Positions 57,189-64,000 of a stretch of 64,000 nt of DNA are shown piece after piece (positions within the stretch are counted from its first letter, which is position 1; each line of letters starts with the position of its first letter). The DNA comes from Planctomycetota bacterium (GTDB lineage Bacteria; Planctomycetota; Planctomycetia; Pirellulales; Lacipirellulaceae): positions 62,001 to 126,000 of the forward strand of contig JAJDED010000028.1 of assembly GCA_029259915.1 (NCBI GenBank). The letters are read 5' to 3'. The position numbers and the translations under genes were made by a program. Below the pieces are notes generated by a model, which ran no database searches, was not told the DNA's origin, and saw only the letters and a list, made by a program, of their open reading frames with translations.

Positions 57189-58133
57189 ATGTCCGACCAA
57201 GCCGATCAACTCCGCCAACTCGTACAAGAAAAGGTGCAATCCCGACCGAACCAAGGTCCCGGGCTGCCGTTAGTTGTTTTAAGCGGCGGAACCACTGGCG
57301 TAGGAACCACAACTTTGACGATTCAACTGGCCCGCGAGCTGGCAATGCTTGGCAAGAGGTCGGTACTCGTCGACGCCAACCTCGCGAAACCTTCCCTTGC
57401 GCAGCGCATGAATGTTTCAGTCGATAGTTCATTGGCCGACGTCCTTAACGGGCATCGCACGGCTGCCGAGGTTTTGCAGCCGGTGGGCGAATCGATCCGA
57501 TTGATTGCCGGTCGGTTGACGCCCCAATCGCCTCCCGACATGAGCCACGCCGCCTTAGACCGGGCTTACACTGAAATACGCCATCTGCAATCTCATGCCG
57601 ATGTAGCTCTGGTGGAAGTGGGCAGTGGCATGAATCCTTGGGTCCAACATTGGTGGCAAGCTGCCGAGCAAGTGTTCCTGGTCTCCACCACCGAAAAAAA
57701 ATCGCTAATGGATAGCTACACCGCCGTAAAAATTGCCGCGAGAAGCGTTGCTCATGAAAAGGTCTGTTTGGTAATCAATCGGTGCGAAGATCGCGGTTTG
57801 GGAAAGCGAGTCGCCGAACGGTTTTCCTCGACTTGCCAAAAATTCCTAGAACTACACGTCAACACAACCGTCTCGGCGCCACCATTCGAAGAGCAACAGC
57901 ATGCAGGAAGACTCCCGGAATACTCAAGCACCCGCGATGTCGACTTTCGCCACGCAGTGCGACTGCTAGCAACCGAGGTCATCAGCCGATCGCTGATAAT
58001 CAGCGGCCGAGTCCCCGCGCGGCATGCTCAAAAAACTGTAGCACATACGCTTGCAACAGCGCATCAGGCAGCCGCTCTCCAAGAACGGCAAATGGAAGCA
58101 AAAGCGGTGTCAAAAAACCCTAGGGTTACCTAG
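57189..58133 (+). CDS. flhG: FlhG/MinD-like protein with degenerate ATPase motifs
   Basis: 314 residues, P-loop family partner of FlhF. The Walker A region reads LSGGTTGVGTTTLTIQLA: the catalytic Lys (GKT) is Thr40 and the signature Lys of the MinD group is also missing. The Walker B Asp position is Glu143 (LVEVGSG rather than IDTGAG). VDANLAKPSL retains the switch Asp. It is probably a pseudo-ATPase that can still bind FlhF. Basic N-terminus and C-terminal tail. Symbol by context. Confidence 0.8.
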   Translation: MSDQADQLRQLVQEKVQSRPNQGPGLPLVVLSGGTTGVGTTTLTIQLARELAMLGKRSVLVDANLAKPSLAQRMNVSVDSSLADVLNGHRTAAEVLQPVGESIRLIAGRLTPQSPPDMSHAALDRAYTEIRHLQSHADVALVEVGSGMNPWVQHWWQAAEQVFLVSTTEKKSLMDSYTAVKIAARSVAHEKVCLVINRCEDRGLGKRVAERFSSTCQKFLELHVNTTVSAPPFEEQQHAGRLPEYSSTRDVDFRHAVRLLATEVISRSLIISGRVPARHAQKTVAHTLATAHQAAALQERQMEAKAVSKNPRVT

Positions 58134-58200
58134 TTGCAAAAAAATCTCATAACAAAAAATGACTTTGACTCATAGTTGGATGACTCAATGACGATAAGAA

Positions 58201-58536
58201 ATGAAAGTCGGATCGTTCGCAAACAGCCGTCAAGATGGCGCGTTTGCAGAAAGTTTGTCGCCTCCAGGAGACCAGATTTTGGCACGCACTTATGCGGTCG
58301 TGATGGCCCTGCTGGCAATGCTTGTCGTGTTACTGCGAGCAATGAAAAACGGCGCGGGTGTCGAGGGCACCATTGCCAACGCATTTGCTTGGATGGGACT
58401 TCTAGGAGTCGTCGGCTTAGTCGTAGGACTCATCGCCCAGGCGACGGTTGACCAATCGGTACTCTCTACTGTCCAGGCCGAATTGGCTTCCACATCCAGT
58501 AGCGATCCTGACGTCCAACCAGCCGACGCAAACTAG
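58201..58536 (+). CDS. small membrane protein between flhG and the sigma gene
   Basis: 111 residues. Polar N-terminus, then two hydrophobic helices (TYAVVMALLAMLVVLLRAM, FAWMGLLGVVGLVVGLIAQA) and an Ala/Ser/Asp-rich tail. Flagellar clusters often contain such small membrane proteins. No family recognised. Start ATG at 58201; the 67-bp gap after flhG shows no clear ribosome site. Confidence 0.55.
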   Translation: MKVGSFANSRQDGAFAESLSPPGDQILARTYAVVMALLAMLVVLLRAMKNGAGVEGTIANAFAWMGLLGVVGLVVGLIAQATVDQSVLSTVQAELASTSSSDPDVQPADAN

Positions 58537-58679
58537 TCGACAAGAAGAACACTCGACAAGAAGAACACCAAAACACGCCAATTAGCTAAAAAACATAGAG
58601 AACGGACTCTCGATCACACAACTTCATGAGTCGGCCGACCAAAGCGGCGCGACGACCGAAGAGCATCACGGAGGATTGC

Positions 58680-59465
58680 ATGGCTACGACTCTCGCCGCA
58701 AAAGAGGAAATCGTTGAGGTTTGGCAACAGTTCAAAAAGGACCAAAGCCGTCGCGATTTGCGAAACCGGCTCGTAGAAAACTACCTGCCATTAGTGAAAT
58801 ACAACGGCGAGCGCATCTGGTCGCGTTTACCTGACGGCGTCGAACTCGACGATTTAATCTCCGCAGGCGTCTTCGGGTTGATGGATGCCATCAAGGCCTT
58901 CGATCTTTCGCGCGGAGTGAAGTTCGAAACCTACTGCGTCCCTCGTATCCGCGGAGCCATGCTCGACGAACTCCGAAGCATGGACTGGGTCCCTCGGCTA
59001 GTACGCTCGAAAGCCAGCAAACTCAACGAGGCCGTAAGACAACTCGAAGCCCAACTGGGCCGACATCCCACCGAGATCGAGTTGGCTGCGAAAATGGAAC
59101 TGACCGTTGCCGAGTTGGAAAAGCTCATTTCCGATGCCAATGCGGTCGGACTGATCAGTCTCAACAAAAAATGGTACGAGACCGACAGCTACAAAGACGT
59201 CCGCGAAATCGACATTCTCGAAGATAAAAAAGGCGAAGATCCCACACGTCGCATTCAAAAGTCGGACCTCATGCGGCTAGTGACCAGAGGCCTCAACCGC
59301 AACGAACGGCTGATCATCATTCTCTACTACTACGAAGAGATGACGATGAAAGAAATCGGCTCCACCTTGGATTTGAGCGAAAGCCGCGTGAGCCAAATGC
59401 ACAGCGCAATTGTCCAACGCCTTCAAGGCCAACTCGGCCGCCGCCGCCCCGAGTTTGGAACGTGA
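58680..59465 (+). CDS. fliA: FliA/WhiG family RNA polymerase sigma factor
   Basis: 261 residues from ATG at 58680, which has a perfect GGAGG before it; the 58626 frame adds 18 unsupported residues. Region 2 contains NRLVENYLPLVKYNGERI and DDLISAGVFGLMDAIKAFDL; region 3 LGRHPTEIELAAKM; region 4 ends with ERLIIILYYYEEMTMKEIGS and LDLSESRVSQMHSAIVQRL. Drives late flagellar genes. Terminated by a hairpin inside a heptad array. Confidence 0.94.
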   Translation: MATTLAAKEEIVEVWQQFKKDQSRRDLRNRLVENYLPLVKYNGERIWSRLPDGVELDDLISAGVFGLMDAIKAFDLSRGVKFETYCVPRIRGAMLDELRSMDWVPRLVRSKASKLNEAVRQLEAQLGRHPTEIELAAKMELTVAELEKLISDANAVGLISLNKKWYETDSYKDVREIDILEDKKGEDPTRRIQKSDLMRLVTRGLNRNERLIIILYYYEEMTMKEIGSTLDLSESRVSQMHSAIVQRLQGQLGRRRPEFGT

Positions 59466-59470
59466 GGAAA

Positions 59471-59582
59471 GTCAAGAGACAAGAGACAAGAGTCCAGAGT
59501 CTAGGGCGAAAACACACTAGCCGCGACGCTTTGCGTCGCGGCTTTTCTCTTGCTCTGGACGCTAGACTCTTGACTCTTGTCT
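59471..59582. repeat. heptad hairpin array with embedded terminator after fliA
   Basis: Left arm GTCAAGA, GACAAGA, GACAAGA, GTCCAGA, GTCTAGG (59471-59505) and right arm TCTTGCT, CTGGACG, CTAGACT, CTTGACT, CTTGTCT (59548-59582) are complementary. Between them lies an unrelated stem. Confidence 0.85.
59519..59546 (+). terminator. Rho-independent terminator after fliA
   Basis: CCGCGACGC / GCGTCGCGG with loop TTT (59521-59541), followed by CTTTT. Nested in the loop of the heptad hairpin. Confidence 0.8.
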
Positions 59583-59660
59583 CTCCACGAGGTGCAATAG
59601 AGGTATCTGGCAGGTTTTCGCGTTGGGGCCGAAACTTGCCGAGGAACAGAGAGCACCGGC

Positions 59661-61259
59661 ATGAACTTTTCTACTGAAAGAATTTCGAATCAAACCGTCA
59701 TTCGTCATTCGTCATTCGTCATTGCCTCCCGCGGCCTAACATTGATCGAAATGCTAGTCGGCCTGGCAATCACATTGGTGATGATGGCTGCCGTGGTCAA
59801 CCTGTTTGCCAACATCGGCGGCGGCGTGAAGTTGCGCCAAGCATCAATGGAAATGGGCGGCCAAATCCGCATCGCCCGCGCCCAACTCTACAACGACCTA
59901 ACCGCCGCCACCTGCCGCGCACTCCCCTGGCGACACCCGGCCGACGCCGAGGGGTATATCGAAATCGTCGAAGGGCTGCACTCTGATAAACAGCCGTCTG
60001 CGCAATTTCCTAAAACTACCGCCGACGTCACATTTGTACCCAGCAGCCAAGAAGCGGATCCTGTGACTGACGTTGTGCTCGGGCTAGATGGCATGGGCCT
60101 TGGTGATTACGACGACATTTTGGCACTGACTGTTCGCAGCGAACTGGCACCGTTCACCGGACGAGCGCTAGATACCGCCGGTAGCACGATAACCATCGAG
60201 TCGTCGCTGGCCGAAGTGATTTGGTATGCAGTCGAAAACCCTGACGATCGTTCCCTCGGCGAACCCGGAATGCGATCCGTCTATCGCCGCGAGTTGCTGA
60301 TTGCACCGTGGGTCGAACCCATAGATTTAACCATCCTACCTGGAGGAATCGCTGCCGACGACGCGACTAGGTTTTATCAACGTTATGACATATCCGCACG
60401 ATTTGATAATGCGACGAACAAATGGATACCCAACTCGCTTAGCGATTTGACCAAACGAGAGAATAGGTTTGCGCACTTCTTTGACAACGCCGTGCCAAAT
60501 AGAGGTTATCCACACGCATTGCTGCAGGATTCCATTACTCCGAATGCTTCGTCCCCAGCGTTTCCTGCGGTAGGAGCAACAAGTCCTCTTCACCCGTTTG
60601 GTTTACCTTTCGAATGGGATCCAGCCGATCCGAATCCAGCAGATCCGACTTTGCCGCCGACGACAGACCGCCAGGGGGAAGACCTGATGCTTAATGACGT
60701 ACTAGCGTTTGACGTACGGGTATTTGATCCAGGTGCACCGCTTTATGACAGCGGAGTTGCAATTGTTGGGCCTAGCGATTTCGGATGGGATATTACGTAT
60801 CTTAATATTGTTAATGAGCCGGCTGACGGCGATTTCGATGACATGGTAGGTCAGGGGGCATATGTGGACCTTGGGTATGGTACTTCTGCAGGAGTTAGCC
60901 CTTTCCCGAACAATCCCCTCCTGCCAGCACCTCAACCTCTTCGCCCAGCCTTTGATGATGGAACTGCCGGTAAACTGATTAATGGTTCGGCAGTGTATGA
61001 CACTTGGTCGTTCCACTACGAAAATGATGGACTAAATCAGGATGGTGATACTAACCCGGATGGCACTCCGCTGATCGACGAAGGTACAAACGGCTTGGAC
61101 GACGACGGAATCAACGGCGTCGACGACATCGGCGAGCGCGAAACCGCGCCGCCTTATGATGTACCCTTGCGAGGAATGCAAGTAAAACTGCGCATCTACG
61201 AAACCGAAACCCGCCAAATCCGCGAAGCCACCGTCACCCGCAGTTTTGTACAGCAGTAG
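59661..61259 (+). CDS. prepilin-type surface protein
   Basis: 532 residues. Type IV prepilin-like leader with cleavage before Leu in SRGLTLIEMLVGLAITLVMM, then a long polar body rich in Asp/Asn/Pro (DPADPNPADPTLPPTTDRQ). The first ~25 residues are partly encoded by four exact GTCATTC-type heptamers (59697-59724, translating RHSSFVI). The true start may therefore lie after the array or the array may be coding. Extracellular or pseudopilus minor subunit expected. Distinct from the DUF1559 group. Confidence 0.72.
   Translation: MNFSTERISNQTVIRHSSFVIASRGLTLIEMLVGLAITLVMMAAVVNLFANIGGGVKLRQASMEMGGQIRIARAQLYNDLTAATCRALPWRHPADAEGYIEIVEGLHSDKQPSAQFPKTTADVTFVPSSQEADPVTDVVLGLDGMGLGDYDDILALTVRSELAPFTGRALDTAGSTITIESSLAEVIWYAVENPDDRSLGEPGMRSVYRRELLIAPWVEPIDLTILPGGIAADDATRFYQRYDISARFDNATNKWIPNSLSDLTKRENRFAHFFDNAVPNRGYPHALLQDSITPNASSPAFPAVGATSPLHPFGLPFEWDPADPNPADPTLPPTTDRQGEDLMLNDVLAFDVRVFDPGAPLYDSGVAIVGPSDFGWDITYLNIVNEPADGDFDDMVGQGAYVDLGYGTSAGVSPFPNNPLLPAPQPLRPAFDDGTAGKLINGSAVYDTWSFHYENDGLNQDGDTNPDGTPLIDEGTNGLDDDGINGVDDIGERETAPPYDVPLRGMQVKLRIYETETRQIREATVTRSFVQQ
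59697..59724. repeat. heptad array inside the prepilin leader
   Basis: Three exact GTCATTC units and one GTCATTG. Lies in frame within the predicted leader, unlike all other arrays here. Confidence 0.8.
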
Positions 61260-61332
61260 GCGCTAGTTGCTAGGCGCTAGGGACTAGTTTTAGGATTGGA
61301 ATCTAGCAACTAGCGCCTAGCCAACTAACAAC
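61257..61332. repeat. heptad hairpin array after the prepilin gene
   Basis: Units TAGGCGC, TAGTTGC, TAGGCGC, TAGGGAC, TAGTTTT (61257-61291), then TAGCAAC, TAGCGCC, TAGCCAAC, TAACAAC (61304-61332). The first TAG is the stop codon of the prepilin gene. 61257-61273 and 61303-61319 are exact reverse complements (17 bp). Confidence 0.85.
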
Positions 61333-61337
61333 TACTC

Positions 61338-61652
61338 ATGCACTCCATCCGCTTACGCCATCCGTGGGACTGTGAAGTAGGGGAGGGCAGGGCGGTGTGG
61401 TCGCGCGTTTTCAATTGGCCCAATGAGCTCAATTCACAGGAAACGCTTTGGCTGGCTGTGGAGCCGCTGCCAGACGCGGCTCAAATCAGGCTTAATGGCC
61501 AGTTGCTTGACACCGCGAACCCCTCGGGCCGTTTCGACATCTCTCAAATAGTGTCGAAATCGAATCACCTGGAAATCGTGCTTCCTGACACACTCGGTGC
61601 CGACGAGAGCGAATGCCCCCTGGACGTGCGATTAGAAGTCCACGAAGGGTAG
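61338..61652 (+). CDS. hypothetical protein, beta-rich
   Basis: 104 residues. LWLAVEPLPDAAQIRLNGQLL and GRFDISQIVSKSNHLEIVLPD resemble a single galactose-binding-like or glycosidase-associated beta-sandwich. No signal peptide. Start ATG 5 bp after a heptad array, no Shine-Dalgarno. Function unknown. Confidence 0.6.
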   Translation: MHSIRLRHPWDCEVGEGRAVWSRVFNWPNELNSQETLWLAVEPLPDAAQIRLNGQLLDTANPSGRFDISQIVSKSNHLEIVLPDTLGADESECPLDVRLEVHEG

Positions 61653-61673
61653 GGGGGGCTCATCTAAACTTGC

Positions 61674-61895
61674 AGTGGGTCAGGATCAGTTTACGTTTTT
61701 TTGGCCAAAGGCCATTGTCACCGTAGCCTGGGGCAACGCCCCAGGTCTGAAGATGATCCAGAGGTTCGGCTGAAGGCCGTACTCACTCGCGCTCAAGGTG
61801 AATATGGCCTTTAGCCAAAAATGTTCTGCCTCTTGATTCCTGGGGCGTTGCCCCAGGCTACGGTGAAACAAGGCCTTCGGCCAAATTGACCCACT
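61674..61895. repeat. MITE-like inverted-repeat element
   Basis: Begins AGTGGGT and ends ACCCACT. Contains a perfect 27-bp inverted pair (61719-61745 and 61839-61865, CACCGTAGCCTGGGGCAACG…) and outer TTGGCCAAAGGCC / GGCCTTCGGCCAA arms. It fills most of the 354-bp gap between the hypothetical gene and asd. No coding frame. Confidence 0.75.
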
Positions 61896-61948
61896 ACGCG
61901 TAAACTTGGCACGTTGCCGAGCCGGGCGGTGCAATTTATAATGCTGGG

Positions 61949-61969
61949 CTACCGCTTGCGGTTTAGCGG
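61949..61969. repeat. CCGCTTGCGG tag upstream of asd
   Basis: CTACCGCTTGCGGTTTAGCGG, the inverse of the cores at 4986, 8778 and 32773. 38 bp before the asd start. Confidence 0.5.
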
Positions 61970-62006
61970 TAACATTGCAATTTTTTTTACAATTGGGAGT
62001 AATACT

Positions 62007-63020
62007 GTGATCGAGTCGATTGCCATCGTTGGTGCCACCGGTGCTGTGGGACGTCTTATCCGCGAGCTGTTGGAGCAACGTGATTTTCCGTACGAAAAAA
62101 TCACGTTCCTGGCATCAAAACGATCGGCCGGCACGACAATTTCCTACAAAGGCGAAGATCACGAAGTCAAACTGCTGTGCCCGGAAGCGTTCGACGATAT
62201 CGATCTGGCCATCGGCAGCACGCCCGACCCCGTGGCAGCGGAATTCTGTCCCTGGGCCGTGGAACGTGATTGCGTTGTGGTCGACGAAAGCGGCTACTAC
62301 CGCATGGATCCCAAAGTGCCGTTGGTGGTGCCGGAAATCAATCCCGAAGCCGCGCTAAAACATGAGGGCATCATTTCCAGCCCGAATTGTTCGACTACTC
62401 AAATGGTGTTAGCGATGAAGCCGTTGCACGACGCGGGAAAAATTCGCCGCGTCATCGTCAGCACTTACCAGGCAACCAGCGGAGCAGGGGTGCAAGGGCA
62501 GGAAGATCTCATCGCGGGCAGCCGGGCATTTCTGGAAAACGAAGACTACGCCTATCAGGCATTTTCCCATCCGATCGCATTCAATCTGATCCCGCAGATC
62601 GGCTCCGAAAAGCATGCCGGCTACACGAGCGAAGAAATGAAAATGGTGGTCGAAACTCAGAAGATCTTCAACGACGAATCGATTCGAGTATGTCCCACCT
62701 GTGTGAGGGTGCCGGTAGAAAATTGCCATAGCGAAAGTATTCTCGTGGAAACCGAGAAGAAAATCAGTGTTGCCGAAGCGCGTGAACTTTTTGCCGCTAC
62801 GCCGGGTATTACCGTCGTCGACGATTTGGCAGCAGGCGCGTATCCTATGCCGGCCGACTGCAGCGGGGACGACGCTGTGTTTATCGGCCGCATTCGCGAA
62901 GACCTGTCCTGCAACAATGGCTTGGCATTCTGGTGCGTCAGCGACAACCTCCGCAAAGGCGCAGCCACCAACGCCGTGCAAATTGCCGAATTGCTGGTCA
63001 AAAGCCAAGCGACCGTGTGA
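62007..63020 (+). CDS. asd: aspartate-semialdehyde dehydrogenase
   Basis: 337 residues, starting with GTG at 62007 (GGGAGT upstream); the longer frame to 61914 is noncoding in character. Makes aspartate semialdehyde for lysine, threonine and methionine. NADP motif IAIVGATGAVGRLIRELL, active-site Cys in SSPNCSTTQMVLAM, and the FNLIPQIG substrate block. Monocistronic or first of asd-truA. Confidence 0.95.
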   Translation: MIESIAIVGATGAVGRLIRELLEQRDFPYEKITFLASKRSAGTTISYKGEDHEVKLLCPEAFDDIDLAIGSTPDPVAAEFCPWAVERDCVVVDESGYYRMDPKVPLVVPEINPEAALKHEGIISSPNCSTTQMVLAMKPLHDAGKIRRVIVSTYQATSGAGVQGQEDLIAGSRAFLENEDYAYQAFSHPIAFNLIPQIGSEKHAGYTSEEMKMVVETQKIFNDESIRVCPTCVRVPVENCHSESILVETEKKISVAEARELFAATPGITVVDDLAAGAYPMPADCSGDDAVFIGRIREDLSCNNGLAFWCVSDNLRKGAATNAVQIAELLVKSQATV

Positions 63021-63093
63021 GTGAAACTCTTGCAATAAAAAAGATGAACCGCAAGGACGCCAAGAGCGCCAAGAAATGATTAAAGAGATCAGG

Positions 63094-63167
63094 AATCAGA
63101 GGTCGGAGGTCAGAAAACTGGTTTACAAATCCCCTCCGACCTCTGACCTCTGACCTCTGACCTCTAA
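63094..63167. repeat. heptad hairpin array between asd and truA
   Basis: Left arm AATCAGA, GGTCGGA, GGTCAGA (63094-63114) and right arm CCTCCGA, CCTCTGA, CCTCTGA, CCTCTGA, CCTCTAA (63133-63167) are complementary. Outer flanks ACGCCAAGAGCGCCAAG and TTGGCGCCCTTGGCG extend the stem. Confidence 0.85.
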
Positions 63168-63204
63168 GACGCTTTTGGCGCCCTTGGCGGTTTAATTCTT
63201 CACT

Positions 63205-63951
63205 ATGCCAACTTTCAAGCTCACACTGGCGTACGACGGCACCAACTTTTCTGGTTGGCAGTTTCAACCCGAGCAACGAACCGTGCAAAATGAGTTGCAA
63301 CGGGCTTGGAACGAAATCACCGGCGAGGCGGCGCGCATGACCGCCACCAGCCGCACCGACGCCGGCGTACACGCACTAGGACAGGTGGTCGGCATCGACA
63401 CCGAGAGTCCGTTATCCGCCAAAAAACTAATGGGCGGCATCAATGCCAAACTGCCCGATGACATCGTCCTGTTGAGCATCGAGGATGCACCGGCCGAGTT
63501 TCACGCCACACACGATGCCCGGCGGAAACGGTATCGGTATCAGATTTATAACGCATGTCATCGGCCGTTGTTCGAGCGAACTCGCGTTTGGCATGTGCCG
63601 CTAGCGCTCGATGTCGCCGCCATGCATCAAGCGGGGCAAGCGCTGGTGGGAACCCATGATTTTGCCAGCTTCCAGTCCGCCGGCAGCGAGCGCGAATCGA
63701 CAGTTCGAACTATCTTTTCCGTCGAAGTGTATTACGAGGCAGGGGACAATTCGCCACAAGTCGTGGTCGAAGTGGAGGGGGACGGTTTTCTTTACAACAT
63801 GGTACGAATCATCGTTGGCACCTTGGTAGAAGTGGGGCTCGGACGCCGCGAAAAGGATTCGCTTGAAATTGTGTTGGCCAGTTGCGATCGTCGCCAGGCA
63901 GGCCGAACCGCTCCGCCACAAGGATTGGCACTATTGCGGGTCGAGTTCTGA
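63205..63951 (+). CDS. truA: tRNA pseudouridine synthase A
   Basis: 248 residues. Makes pseudouridine at tRNA 38-40. Catalytic Asp in TSRTDAGVHALGQ, N-terminal LTLAYDGTNFSGWQ, and YNMVRIIVGTLVEVGLG of the family. Start ATG at 63205 with no clear Shine-Dalgarno, 37 bp after the heptad hairpin. Ends 49 bp before the window end. Complete. Confidence 0.95.
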   Translation: MPTFKLTLAYDGTNFSGWQFQPEQRTVQNELQRAWNEITGEAARMTATSRTDAGVHALGQVVGIDTESPLSAKKLMGGINAKLPDDIVLLSIEDAPAEFHATHDARRKRYRYQIYNACHRPLFERTRVWHVPLALDVAAMHQAGQALVGTHDFASFQSAGSERESTVRTIFSVEVYYEAGDNSPQVVVEVEGDGFLYNMVRIIVGTLVEVGLGRREKDSLEIVLASCDRRQAGRTAPPQGLALLRVEF

Positions 63952-64000
63952 CTTCCGCTATGGAGCTTCGACAACTACACTGGAAGCTTGTTTTTACCTG

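Overview
The window looks like the chromosome of a planctomycete of the Pirellula/Blastopirellula type. Three things in the sequence support this. There are PEP-CTERM proteins with a VPEP…RR(K/R) tail. There are DUF1559-type prepilin-like proteins and a secreted Cys/Gly-rich protein of planctomycete style. Many genes lack a Shine-Dalgarno sequence and are spaced by dyad-rich intergenic DNA. Species identity is an inference. I saw no rRNA, tRNA, CRISPR array, transposase or phage gene. 62 protein genes are annotated, and nearly all are housekeeping.

Layout. 1-11.1 kb (+): polA, a PEP-CTERM protein, coaE, rho, ribH, nusB, ftsY, then amt and a PII gene. 11.1-19.3 kb (-): a complete F1Fo ATP synthase operon, in transcription order atpZ/I-like, a membrane protein, atpB, E, F, H, A, G, D, C. 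20-29 kb: a DUF4912 protein, a secreted Cys-rich protein, larE, a helical anchored protein, a prepilin-like protein, a PadR regulator with its membrane partner, a large PEP-CTERM protein and a zincin-like protein. 29.4-38 kb: a glutaredoxin, a DUF2064 protein, thiO, an oxidoreductase, queD, a Pro-peptidase with accB and accC, and a PPi-type phosphofructokinase. 38-46 kb: hisB, a small HTH protein, several hypothetical genes, ksgA, riboflavin synthase, pssA, psd and a VanZ-like gene. 46-53.6 kb (-): zwf and gnd (oxidative pentose phosphate), a matrixin-like protease, a SirB1-like protein, mdh and a thioredoxin lipoprotein. 53.8-61.7 kb (+): flhA, flhF, a flhG-like gene, a small membrane protein, a FliA-type sigma factor, a prepilin-like protein and a hypothetical. 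62-64 kb: asd and truA.

The genes form recognisable units: energy (atp), lipid synthesis (accBC, pssA, psd), NADPH supply (zwf, gnd), nitrogen sensing (amt and PII, with a sigma-54-type promoter), and export and assembly of polar flagella (flhA, flhF, flhG, sigma).

The most striking feature is not a gene. At least 15 intergenic gaps hold tandem degenerate 7-bp units. Each gap has its own heptamer, often arranged as two inverted arms. Most genes directly after such an array lack a Shine-Dalgarno sequence, whereas most genes elsewhere in the window have good ones. Several arrays also supply the stop codon of the preceding gene. Other notable points are a FlhG homologue that has lost its Walker A lysine and Walker B aspartate, a PII protein lacking the uridylylated tyrosine, and several MITE-like inverted-repeat elements.
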